This document shows, one piece after another, positions 51,390-58,948 of a stretch of 64,000 bases of DNA (positions are counted from its first letter, which is position 1; every line of letters begins with the position of its first letter). The translations under genes and the position numbers were made by a program. Under the pieces are notes generated by a model, which was given only the letters and a program-made list of their open reading frames with translations, had not been told where the DNA came from and did no database searches. Source of the DNA: Antarctobacter aquimaris. Its GTDB lineage: Bacteria; Pseudomonadota; Alphaproteobacteria; Rhodobacterales; Rhodobacteraceae. The stretch is taken from NCBI RefSeq assembly GCF_900184945.1, contig NZ_FXYF01000017.1, forward strand, positions 1-64,000, in the 5' to 3' direction.

Positions 51390-51968
51390 ATGAAACACCT
51401 GAGGAAACCCGCTATCGTACTGTCGGTTGCGCTGTTGGGTGCCGCGCCGGCGATCGCCGACAATGACCATCATGGTGACGCGAAAGGCCCGGCCGCGAAG
51501 GGTGCCATGGGGCCCAGCACGTTCTCGAAAGACGATATGCCGATGGCCGGGGCTGATGCCCCGATGATGCAGAACATGATGCGCATGATGATGATGATGC
51601 ATAGCGGCGGCATGAACCCGGGCGCGGGCAATCCCGTCGGCATGGGCATGATGGATCAGGACATGATGCGCATGATGATGGGGAACTCGATGATGGGCGG
51701 CATGGACGGAGGCATGGAGCCCGGCCAGATGATGCAATCCCGCCTGAAGGAATACGACGCGGATGGTGACGGTGCACTGGGCATCGACGAGTTCGCATCC
51801 TGGCACGCCGCGATGATGCGTGAGCAGATGGTCGATCGCTTCCAGCACCTGGATGCAGATGGCGACGGCAAGATCTCGCCCCAGGAGATGGACAGCTTTG
51901 CAGGCCGTCTCAAGCCTGGCACGGGCGATATGGGCCAGCGGGGTCCCATGATGTCGGATCAGAACTGA
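51390..51968 (+). CDS. secreted Met-rich EF-hand protein
   Basis: This 192-residue exported protein has a signal peptide (AIVLSVALLGAAPAIA), then a long Met/Gly-rich region (about residues 48-115, e.g. QNMMRMMMMMHSGGM and DQDMMRMMMGNSMMGG) and two EF-hand calcium loops at the C terminus (DADGDGALGIDEF near residue 127 and DADGDGKISPQEM near 154). Met-rich stretches of this kind bind Cu(I). A joint copper/calcium protein in the periplasm is inferred. It is divergent from the two-component genes and shares their control region. Good AAAGGAGG site. Confidence 0.88.
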   Translation: MKHLRKPAIVLSVALLGAAPAIADNDHHGDAKGPAAKGAMGPSTFSKDDMPMAGADAPMMQNMMRMMMMMHSGGMNPGAGNPVGMGMMDQDMMRMMMGNSMMGGMDGGMEPGQMMQSRLKEYDADGDGALGIDEFASWHAAMMREQMVDRFQHLDADGDGKISPQEMDSFAGRLKPGTGDMGQRGPMMSDQN

Positions 51969-52043
51969 TCACGGGCAGGAATGCATGATACGTTCGTCCG
52001 GTCGGACGTGACCGGACGACGCCATAGAATGGGAAAACAACGA

Positions 52044-52430
52044 ATGAAATATACCCACGACCGACTGCTGGAGAATGTCTCGATCGACGACGCGGACATG
52101 CGGATCCGGGCTGCGCTTTCGGACGCAGGTTTCGGCGTGTTGACCGAAATCGACGTCCAAGAGACGATGAAGAAGAAGATCGATGCCGACATGGACGGAT
52201 ATCGTATCCTGGGCGCGTGCAATCCAAAGATGGCATGGGAGGCGATCGGCCTTGAACCGCGCATCGGCGCCATGCTCCCTTGCAACGTGATCCTGCGGAG
52301 CGTCGCAGGGGGAACCGAAGTCAGCGCGATCGACCCTGTTGCATCCATGGCGGCCGTGGACAACATCGAACTGCACAAGGTCGCGGGGCATGTCCGCGAC
52401 ATGCTTGTGACAGCCGTGGATTCCGCCTGA
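52044..52430 (+). CDS. DUF302 family protein
   Basis: This protein of about 128 residues belongs to DUF302, a small cytoplasmic or periplasmic alpha/beta fold often found beside copper and sulphur genes. Typical parts are ALSDAGFGVLTEIDVQETMK near residue 26 and ILGACNPKMAWEAI near 54 (with the conserved C-N-P), then LPCNVILR. The binding partner is unknown. The open frame starts at 51981; the ATG at 52044 gives the family-like start (MKYTHDRLLEN) and is preferred, though uncertain. It lies between the EF-hand gene and the rhodanese gene. Confidence 0.82.
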   Translation: MKYTHDRLLENVSIDDADMRIRAALSDAGFGVLTEIDVQETMKKKIDADMDGYRILGACNPKMAWEAIGLEPRIGAMLPCNVILRSVAGGTEVSAIDPVASMAAVDNIELHKVAGHVRDMLVTAVDSA

Positions 52431-52446
52431 TACCGGAGGTCCGGAC

Positions 52447-52923
52447 ATGTCAGAAAAGATGCACCGGCGAAGCTTCCTGATCGGCACTCACACCGCCGTT
52501 TTCGCCATCCTTGCAAGCCCGCTGCCCGCCCAGCAGGGCATGGCTCTTTCAGCGGGTGAGGCCTTTGACGGTCTGCTTGCCGATACATTGAGCGTCATCG
52601 ACGTCAGATCGCGCGAGGAATGGCAGGAAACCGGTGTCGGGTCCGGGGTCTGGCCCATCAGCATGCACGAGGATCGATTTGCGGAACGGCTTTTTGCGGC
52701 AAAAGCCCTGAGCGGTCAACGGCGGATCGGATTGATCTGCGCGACCGGGGGGCGCTCCGCGTCCCTGCTCGGCGCCTTGATCCGTGCCGGATATTCTTCG
52801 GGCTACGCCGACATCGCCGAGGGAATGCTGGGCTCGGGGAGCGGACCGGGCTGGATCGCGTCCGGCCTGCCGACCGTGCCACTGGACGTCGCCCTGAAAA
52901 ATATGCCCGCCGAGTTGGCTTGA
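52447..52923 (+). CDS. rhodanese-like protein with Tat-type signal
   Basis: This 158-residue protein has a twin-arginine-like signal (MHRRSFLIGTHTAVF) and a single rhodanese domain: VIDVRSREEWQETG near residue 50 and the active-site loop ICATGGRSA with catalytic Cys near residue 99. It would transfer sulphane sulphur in the periplasm. It lies 16 bases after the DUF302 gene with a GGAGG site. Sulphur transfer beside copper and thiol-redox genes is a common pairing, but the substrate is unknown. Confidence 0.88.
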   Translation: MSEKMHRRSFLIGTHTAVFAILASPLPAQQGMALSAGEAFDGLLADTLSVIDVRSREEWQETGVGSGVWPISMHEDRFAERLFAAKALSGQRRIGLICATGGRSASLLGALIRAGYSSGYADIAEGMLGSGSGPGWIASGLPTVPLDVALKNMPAELA

Positions 52924-52928
52924 TGCCC

Positions 52929-52946
52929 CATCCCGCATGCGGGATG
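52929..52946. terminator. palindrome after the rhodanese gene
   Basis: CATCCCGCATGCGGGATG is a perfect 18-base palindrome six bases after the rhodanese stop, ahead of a convergent gene. It may form a short hairpin in either transcript; T runs are absent. Confidence 0.4.
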
Positions 52947-53069
52947 CGTGGTCCCCGTCGCATGAGCCTCAGATTTCGTTCGGTCATCTTCCATACCGAA
53001 CTGCAACCGACGTCTGTTGAAAGAGACAACCAGACTCGCAGGGTAGATCGTGCCCCGGACCAAACGAGA

Positions 53070-54371
53070 CTATTGGTTCGAGGGCAAGACCCCGCGGCGC
53101 AGCTTGATCGTGTCGCCGCCGTCGATCGGTTGTGTCCAGGCCACGAAAACGTCGTTCCCCGAACGGGCCATCTTCGGAAAGTTGACCGATGCTCCGTCAG
53201 CGTTGACAGCAAGAACCTGCGACGCAACGCACCCGAGGCCCGCGCGGGCGCGGCACAGCACCAGAGACTCACCATCGGCTGACCACTCGACCCAGGACAC
53301 GATTGCCGATCCGTCATCCAGCATCTCGACATCGACGCGACCGACAGGACTGCCGAGATCGATCCTGTCCGGTTCCCCGAAGGTGCGCCCTCCGTCCTCG
53401 GAAAAGGCGACCTTGACGGCCGGGACATCATTGGCCCCCGTGAACCAGGTTGTGACCACCCTGTCTTGAAGGGCGGATACTGCGGGACCGTTCACCGGGC
53501 ATCCGGACAGCTCCCATCCGTCATCGTGTACCATGACGGGCGTTTGCCATCCCTGCTTCGTCAATCGCGCGACGGCGATATCCCGGATTTCGCCCTCTGT
53601 CCGATCGCGATAGGCAGCGATTATCGTGCCGTCCCCAGATGCGGCGAGGCTCGTCTGGCAACAGGAACAGGTCTGCGGATCAACAGCCACGTCGCGGTCC
53701 GGCACACCGTCGCGTGTCAGCGACGTTGCCCGCAACTGCATGGCGCCCGGCGCCGACGGCGTCGCGCCGGCCTTGGCCGCGTAGGCCCGCCCGTCGAGCC
53801 AGATGACAGCCAGATCATTCGGCTGCGTGGGCAGCATCGAAACGAACCCGTGCTGGGAAAAGGACCGATCGTCGTGCGGGACGATGGGATCGCTCCACGA
53901 GGCGCCCCCGTCATGGGACACGGCGATCTCGATCCGGTAGTCGTAACTCGACAGACCAATCTCCCGAAGCCAATGAACGGCAACAGTGCCATCCTTGAGA
54001 ACGGCAATTCCGGGGAAGTCGGCCCAGTTCACGAAGAGGTCGGTACCCTCCTGAACAAGACGCGGGTCGGACCAGCCCTGCAATGTCCGGACTGCCATCA
54101 TGACCCTGGTCCGGTCCCCTGCTTGCTCCATCCAACTCATGTAGAGCGCGCCGTCAAACGTCGTCAGAAATGGCTCATGGGCACCCGGCTGCCAAGGCAG
54201 GGGCAGGTCCTCCATTTGTTCAAAAAGCGCTGAATCCACTTGGGCGGCGACTGGATCGGCCAACAACACCGCAACCACAGCTGACAGCATGACACTCGGC
54301 CAGATCCGGGTCTGCCCAAAGCGCCACTTGCGCGGGTGTCCGCATTCTCGTCTGTCAGCACTGCGCTCCAT
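53070..54371 (-). CDS. secreted BNR/sialidase-like propeller protein
   Basis: This 433-residue protein has a signal peptide (WPSVMLSAVVAVLLADPVAAQ) and a six-bladed sialidase-like propeller with BNR-type repeats (e.g. VSHDGGASWSD and FSEDGGRTFGE). A Cys-rich motif, PQTCSCCQTSLA near residue 226, is well kept in this family of exported propellers found near cytochrome oxidase and copper genes; three cysteines in five residues could hold a metal. True sialidase Arg triad is not evident, so sugar cleavage is not assumed. The start at 54371 is chosen for the signal peptide; the open frame reaches 54683. Confidence 0.8.
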   Translation of the reverse strand: MERSADRRECGHPRKWRFGQTRIWPSVMLSAVVAVLLADPVAAQVDSALFEQMEDLPLPWQPGAHEPFLTTFDGALYMSWMEQAGDRTRVMMAVRTLQGWSDPRLVQEGTDLFVNWADFPGIAVLKDGTVAVHWLREIGLSSYDYRIEIAVSHDGGASWSDPIVPHDDRSFSQHGFVSMLPTQPNDLAVIWLDGRAYAAKAGATPSAPGAMQLRATSLTRDGVPDRDVAVDPQTCSCCQTSLAASGDGTIIAAYRDRTEGEIRDIAVARLTKQGWQTPVMVHDDGWELSGCPVNGPAVSALQDRVVTTWFTGANDVPAVKVAFSEDGGRTFGEPDRIDLGSPVGRVDVEMLDDGSAIVSWVEWSADGESLVLCRARAGLGCVASQVLAVNADGASVNFPKMARSGNDVFVAWTQPIDGGDTIKLRRGVLPSNQ

Positions 54372-54743
54372 GACGCCCAGCGTAGCCCGGTTTTCGCAGA
54401 TGACCCGAACTTCTTTTGTCGCAAGATGCTTCAAGGCAGACCGCCCCTGGGCCTTCCCGTTGCCGGGATTTCCACATCGATTCTCAGCGGGATGCACCGC
54501 CTCGGGCCACGAAGCGCACAACCACCTGCCCGAAAGCCCTTGTCGCTGGCCCGCGGACCCGGGCGAGGGCATCTCTGGCCTCGCACGGCCCTGCCGCCTT
54601 GCTGCGCGCATCACGCAATCCGGGAGCCTTTCCATCAAAAGATACGCCGCCATTCGCTCAGTCCCCGCTGGCCCATCTCGCACCGCTTCGTCTAGGCTTT
54701 TACCGTAGTAGAATTTTCTAAACCTGCTTCACGGAATGTGGAA
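54372..54743. other. gene-free divergent stretch
   Basis: These 372 bases separate two divergent genes. No family-like protein or RNA is seen on either strand. It ends in a short AT-rich part (TAGTAGAATTTTCTAAACC near 54706) that could hold the promoter of the following membrane protein gene. Confidence 0.45.
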
Positions 54744-55403
54744 ATGATGCGCCTTATCGTTCTCGGTCTCTTCGTGTTCCTGATTGGCGCGTGGGTGTGG
54801 CGCGACGCTTTGGGCTTCGACATCGATCTGCCGGAACGCGAGGACCTTCAGCGTTGGATCGATGCCGCAGGACTTCTCGGCCCCGTCCTGGTGGTGGCCC
54901 TCATGACAATTGCGATCGTGGCAAGTCCGCTGCCCTCCGCACCGGTCGCGCTCGCCGCAGGGGCCGCCTATGGGCACACCTTCGGGACCATTCTGGTTGT
55001 CATTGGAGCAGAATTCGGGGCACTGGCGGCCTTCCTGCTGGCCCGCGGACTGGGCCGCCCTTTTGTCGAGAGGCATCTGGGGCGGAAACTGGGTGAAGGC
55101 TTTCTCGGATCGCAGAACACCCTGACTCTGCTGGTCTTCGGCAGCCGCCTACTGCCGTTCCTGTCCTTCGACATGATCAGCTATGCCGCGGGCCTCAGCC
55201 AACTGCATCTCTGGCGCTTTGCGGTCGCCACTCTGGCCGGCATCATTCCAGCGAGCTTTCTCCTCGCGCATTTCGGGAGCGAGGCAATGAACGGAGACGC
55301 GCGCACGGCAACCTGGACGGCCGCAGCGCTTGGCGGTTTCACGGCCTTGTCTCTCGCCTTCGCCATCTGGCGCGACCGTCGCAACCGGCAAGAGAAGGGC
55401 TGA
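54744..55403 (+). CDS. TVP38/TMEM64-family (DedA-like) membrane protein
   Basis: This protein of about 219 residues belongs to the SNARE-associated/VTT domain family. It has five or six membrane helices, with the family segments PLPSAPVALAAGAAYG near residue 65, FLLARGLGRPFVERHLG near 98 and FGSRLLPFLSFDMISYAAG near 130. Members are thought to move lipids or act in membrane upkeep; some sit in mercury and copper clusters. Start options are GTG 54738 and ATG 54744 or 54747. A remnant of dsbD follows. Confidence 0.86.
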   Translation: MMRLIVLGLFVFLIGAWVWRDALGFDIDLPEREDLQRWIDAAGLLGPVLVVALMTIAIVASPLPSAPVALAAGAAYGHTFGTILVVIGAEFGALAAFLLARGLGRPFVERHLGRKLGEGFLGSQNTLTLLVFGSRLLPFLSFDMISYAAGLSQLHLWRFAVATLAGIIPASFLLAHFGSEAMNGDARTATWTAAALGGFTALSLAFAIWRDRRNRQEKG

Positions 55404-55545
55404 CAAGGCTTCTCGATCGCATTCCGGATCTTTGCCCCGTCTAGGAAAGCTCTGGCCATGTCCGCATGGTCGGTGGGGGTTAGGATTGCCTTCCGTTTGG
55501 CAGCGGAACAGGCCGTCGGCCACAACGCGCAGGCCTGGCAGTTGG

Positions 55546-55799
55546 TTGACCGCAGTACGAACAAGGCGCATGTCCTCGACCCCGTCCGCACGGCCCTGTC
55601 CCGAGAGGGCATCGTTCCCATGCAGGCCGACTGGACCCGCCCGGACGGCTCCATTTCCCGCAACCTCGGGAGCTTTGGCTGCTTCGGGATCCCGATCAAC
55701 ACGCCCCCGGACCCCGGTGCGCCCGAAGACTTCGCCCCTTCGAAAATCCTGACGAGCGCCTCTGTACTTAAGGCTCTCAAACGGGCGCCACCGCGATGA
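55546..55799 (+). pseudogene. remnant of a second dsbD gene, 3' end
   Basis: The frame reads NKAHVLDPVRTALSREG, then MQADWTRPDGSISRNLGSFG and CFGIPIN, which aligns without gaps for 60 residues with the C-terminal thioredoxin domain of the intact DsbD at 42381 (NKALVIERDPVRTALEAE, MQADWTRPDARIARYLESYG, YGIPFN). The active-site CxxC, the membrane domain and the N-terminal domain are gone. It stands in the same relation to a ccmI remnant as the intact dsbD does to ccmI, so the whole segment is a decayed second copy. Confidence 0.85.
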
Positions 55800-55816
55800 C
55801 GCCCGTTCATCGGCCC

Positions 55817-56527
55817 TCACGCAGACTTGCTGCACCGTTCGACCAGCCAGCCAAAAAGGATTGCCGTACTGGTCCAGAGCGTCGCCTGCACCGCGAGCGT
55901 CGATGCTCGGAATTGCCAGAGAAGATCGCGCGGAAAGGCCGGGTCGACCTCGTGGAACGACGGCAGCAGGAACGCCGCCACAGCCATCACGCCTGCATAG
56001 ATCGCCCCCCCGACCAGCGTCTTGCGGCGCCGGGAAGAGATGTTTCGCACGGACGAAACGGCCAACCCGAGCGCCGCCAGGGAGAGGCCAAGAAAGGCGA
56101 AATAGGCCAGCGTGCGTGCCCCGATGGTCTCGGGGTTACCCACAGCGGGTGGGTTTCCGGGGAATTTCAGCATGGGCACGACGATGACAGCCACGAATCC
56201 CAGCGCCGCCAGCCAGCCCACCGTGGCACGCCGCGACCCGTGCGAGAATCGCCCCTGCGCCACGGCAAAGCTGATGGCCAGGATGCCGCCCAAGGCGGCC
56301 CCGACGGCCGCAAGACCGACGAACAGCCCCGGCCCGGCCTGCATGCGGCGCGACATGCCGTCCGTGTCGGTTGGCCCGGACGTTCCGGCTGCGTGGGCGT
56401 TGCTTTCGGCGGATTCCAAAGCGATCGCTGCATCCAGCATGGGTTCACCGACGACCAGCGCGACACCGAATGTCACGATCGACGCCAACAGCCCGGCCAG
56501 CAGGCCGAGCACAAGGAGACGTGTCAT
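55817..56527 (-). CDS. cbtA: CbtA-like cobalt transporter subunit
   Basis: This 236-residue protein has about six membrane helices and matches CbtA, predicted subunit of a cobalt importer (starting MTRLLVLGLLAGLLASIV, with RRMQAGPGLFVGLAAVGAALGG near residue 60 and a helix with LPSFHEVDPAFPRDLLWQFR near 188). CbtA genes are usually paired with cbtB and controlled by cobalamin. It follows cbtB by nine bases. Six His in the region between helices might bind metal. Confidence 0.9.
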   Translation of the reverse strand: MTRLLVLGLLAGLLASIVTFGVALVVGEPMLDAAIALESAESNAHAAGTSGPTDTDGMSRRMQAGPGLFVGLAAVGAALGGILAISFAVAQGRFSHGSRRATVGWLAALGFVAVIVVPMLKFPGNPPAVGNPETIGARTLAYFAFLGLSLAALGLAVSSVRNISSRRRKTLVGGAIYAGVMAVAAFLLPSFHEVDPAFPRDLLWQFRASTLAVQATLWTSTAILFGWLVERCSKSA

Positions 56528-56536
56528 GGCTTTGCC

Positions 56537-56749
56537 TTAGTGGCAGGGAAAGCCAAGCAAGTGGCGTGCATCGTGAACGAATTCATGCACATCGGTCCCG
56601 GCAAACACGGCCCATGCACCCTGCTCGGCACCTACGAAATAGACCACCAGAGCAGCCAGCAGCGTGGCCAGGATCGCCCAAGGGGCAATGGCCTGTAGCG
56701 GGATGGCGGGGACATCGCTCGAAACGGAAGGACGGGTTGCGACAGTCAT
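56537..56749 (-). CDS. cbtB: CbtB-like cobalt transporter subunit
   Basis: This 70-residue protein has one membrane helix (PWAILATLLAALVVYFVGAE) and ends in the metal-site pattern HEFVHDARHLLGFPCH, with four His and a Cys in 16 residues, the hallmark of CbtB. It would bind cobalt for the importer with CbtA. A cobalamin riboswitch lies in its leader. The start at 56749 has an AAGGAG site; the longer open frame reads through the riboswitch and is rejected. Confidence 0.92.
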   Translation of the reverse strand: MTVATRPSVSSDVPAIPLQAIAPWAILATLLAALVVYFVGAEQGAWAVFAGTDVHEFVHDARHLLGFPCH

Positions 56750-56764
56750 TGGGAACTCCTTGTG

Positions 56765-56776
56765 ATGACGCGTCAT
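56765..56776 (-). promoter_or_regulatory. palindrome beside the cbtB ribosome-binding site
   Basis: ATGACGCGTCAT is a perfect 12-base palindrome between the riboswitch and the AAGGAG site of cbtB. It may serve as part of the riboswitch expression platform by blocking ribosome access. Confidence 0.5.
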
Positions 56777-56789
56777 GAGTTTTCTTCCG

Positions 56790-56890
56790 AGGATTCGTGT
56801 CTGACTTTCGCTTTCGCGATCACAGTGGCGCGACCGTGCCGGACTTTCACCGGCTTCCGTGTTCCCCTCTTTTTGAGCGATAAGGTAGAT
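56790..56890 (-). promoter_or_regulatory. cobalamin riboswitch
   Basis: On the minus strand the leader of cbtB reads GGGGAACACGGAAGCCGGTG, AAAGTCCGGCACGG and GCGCCACTGTGATCG, then GAAAGTCAGAC. These are the conserved core parts of B12 riboswitches, including the B12 box with GCCACTG. The switch should reduce cobalt import when cobalamin is plentiful. Limits are approximate. Confidence 0.92.
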
Positions 56891-56940
56891 TGCGCCCGCA
56901 TGCCAAGGGTTTTTCACCGCGACAGTACGAAAGTTACACG

Positions 56941-57483
56941 ATGCGACTGATCCTTGTTGCTGCGCCCATGTCGACCCACCACCCCTTTCGGCTTGCAGCG
57001 GACCTGAGTCCTGCGCAGGTGCAGCGGGCGCGTGCCCTTGTCGACCGGCTTGGCGGCAGCGCATGCCTAACAGCGCCGGGGACCAGTTCAGTGGCAATGG
57101 CGCTTGGGTTGCAGCCAAATGACTGCGAGGCACTCGGCACGCAGGATTTCGGAGCCTGGACCGACATGACCCTCGACGAGATCGCCGACCAGGATCCCGA
57201 GGCGCTGTCGCGCTGGACCCGCGATCCCGAAATGCGGCCCGCCCGGGGAACGTCGCTGATCGACCTCTGCACAGTCGTGCGGCCTTGGCTGGATCAGGTG
57301 GCGAACTGCCCGGCAAACCGCGTGGTGGCCCTGGCTACCCCGCCCGTACTGCGCGCGGTACTTGTCTGCGCGCTGGACCTGCCGCCTGTTGCCGGGTTGC
57401 GCCTGGATATCCAGCCCCTCGCCCCGATCCACCTCGCGCATGACGGGCATCGATGGACGTGGCGACCCGGTAGTCCTGAATGA
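56941..57483 (+). CDS. degenerate histidine phosphatase-family protein
   Basis: This 180-residue protein has the length and layout of the histidine phosphatase proteins that accompany cbtAB in Rhodobacterales (CobC/PhoE-like): helix with LTAPGTSSVAMALGLQP, then DFGAWTDMTLDEIADQDPEA near residue 67, LIDLCTVVRPWLDQV and a strand before VLRAVLVCALDLPP. But the catalytic RHG is replaced by AAP (LILVAAPMST, residues 3-12) and the second catalytic His by Pro (ALATPPVLRA near residue 137). It is unlikely to be an active phosphatase. The start at 56941 lies 50 bases from the riboswitch, on the opposite strand. Confidence 0.75.
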   Translation: MRLILVAAPMSTHHPFRLAADLSPAQVQRARALVDRLGGSACLTAPGTSSVAMALGLQPNDCEALGTQDFGAWTDMTLDEIADQDPEALSRWTRDPEMRPARGTSLIDLCTVVRPWLDQVANCPANRVVALATPPVLRAVLVCALDLPPVAGLRLDIQPLAPIHLAHDGHRWTWRPGSPE

Positions 57484-57712
57484 TCACGGGTTTTCCAGGG
57501 GAGGTGATGCTGGTCTGAACGTCGGTTTTGTGCGGCTCGTCTTCCGGCAAGAAACCCACCGCATGGCGATAGACATCCGTGGCCGGCGGTCCAGAAGAGA
57601 CCAGTGCGCGCAGGGACACCAAGGGCGGCCCAGATCGGTGTCGATGACATTGATCGGTCCGACGAAGGCATCCATCTAGGGCTGGTCAGAGGGCGCTTAC
57701 GCGAGGCGGCCG
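57484..57712. other. stretch without an intact gene
   Basis: No complete gene is seen. On the minus strand an open frame (57335-57622) reads VSSGPPATDVYRHAVGF and then LPEDEPHKTDVQTSI, which looks like protein sequence but matches nothing I know; it lacks a start signal and runs into the phosphatase-like gene on the other strand. It may be the 3' part of the decaying cluster. Confidence 0.4.
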
Positions 57713-58419
57713 TCAATCGGTCGTGCTCAGCGATTGTGTCGCCGGTCCGGAAATCACCCAGGGCGAGCCACCGGTTCCGGGGTCAAGTCGTTGGGCGGTT
57801 TCAAGCGCTGCAAGCACACGGGGCGTCACGGTCCAGCCATTGGTGCGGATCGGGGCTTCGGCCAGCAAAGCCAGGCGACCGACGAGGCATCCTGTCGGCC
57901 GGGCGCAGTCTGGAATGCCTCGGCGCCGCATCGAACCGGTCCATCCGTGAACAGGTCTGACCCAGCAGCATCCAGCCTTCGGCAGGACCACCAACCGGAT
58001 TGCGGTTCCGCCTGTCCCGCAATTGCGCGGCCAAGGCAACCATCTCTTGTTCGGCTGCGCGCTCGTCCGTGCGAATTGCAATGGCTAAGTCAGGCAACGT
58101 CGGACGTCCGGTGAGGCTAAAGTAGGCAGAGGCCATCAGCGGAACGTAGATCGCCGAGACGATCAGCGTCGTGCGACTAGCCCGAACGGGCCTTCACCGA
58201 AGCGACTTCGCGGTGACTTATTTCCTGGCAGGCGGCTTCGGCCCTTGCGCCGGAAATGAGGCTACGCCGGAGATCGCGGTCGACCTTTTCGATCTGGTCG
58301 GTCAGGACGACGGGCACTGCTGTGGACCGCCGTAATGGAACACTTTGCGCCCTTTGCATCGGCTTCTGCGCGATGGCTGGCGCACACAGTGCGGGGAATG
58401 AGAAAACGGCCCATGTCAT
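57713..58419 (-). pseudogene. remnant of a second ccmI gene
   Basis: Pieces in different frames match the intact CcmI at 44532. The start MTWAVFSFPALCAPAI (58419) matches MIWATFAILSLVAFAI, with DLRRSLISGARAEAA matching DLDRGLISEAEAQAA. Next, in another frame, GGPAEGWMLLGQTCSRMDRF matches GGPSEGWMLLGQTYQRMGRL, and after a further shift ALLAEAPIRTNGWTVTPRVL matches the SMLAEAVVIANDGVVIPKAL part. At least two frameshifts and the loss of the last third make it a pseudogene. The four-base overlap with the ccmH remnant is the same as in the intact pair. Confidence 0.88.
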
Positions 58420-58865
58420 CGTCCTTCTCCCTGGCCTTGGCGGACCATGGCCTGGGCAATCCGAGCCTTGAATTCGCAATCGAGTGAATCAGGGGTAGCG
58501 CCGCGACGGCTCCGTCGCAAGATGAGCAAACCGGGCCGGTACGCACCGGCCGCCAGGACAGCGGCGGCAGTCAAAGTACCGGCGTCCGGCGCGTAAGCAG
58601 AGGCCATCAGCGGGACGTACTCGACGTAGTGCGCGGAAGTATTTTCTATCACAGCTTCGTTGCTGTCACCGGCGGTCAAGCGATCACGCAAAGGCAGCTG
58701 CAAATCGCGGGCTACACCCGCATAGGAGCTGTCGATGCAGACATCGCATCGAAGTTCCATCGAGATGACGCGCGCAGGCGTTTTCAGCGCCGGGTCGGCC
58801 CGCAACTCGTCGGGCTTCACGGCCTGTGCAAAGATCGGCAGGGCCACCAGCATCGTTGCAAGCAC
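58416..58865 (-). pseudogene. remnant of a second ccmH gene
   Basis: The frame is open for about 149 codons and starts in the signal peptide region (LVALPIFAQAVKPDELR, like LFPFTAGAVEPDEML of CcmH). The redox motif LRC-VVC-QNQDIDSS has become LRC-DVC-IDSS, with a short deletion, and the next part (YAGVARDLQLPLRDRLTAGD) matches AGVARDLRLLVRERLLAGD. The C-terminal membrane helix is broken (AAAVLAAGAYRPGLLILRR). It may still be read but probably does not work. The order dsbD, ccmI, ccmH is that of the intact locus at 42.4-46.2 kb. Confidence 0.85.
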
Positions 58866-58948
58866 GACAAGCCTCGAATCCGACCCTCCGCCTGTGCCTG
58901 CCGAAGCGCCAGCGTGGTTTTCGCAACCGCACCTTCGCGGTGTCGCTG

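Noticed and set aside
53070-54371. True sialidase
   Set aside because: Propeller repeats are present but the catalytic Arg triad and nucleophile Tyr are not evident; called sialidase-like only.
57294-57716. Minus-strand open frame of 140 codons after the phosphatase-like gene
   Set aside because: It is mostly the shadow of the phosphatase-like gene and has low-complexity composition.
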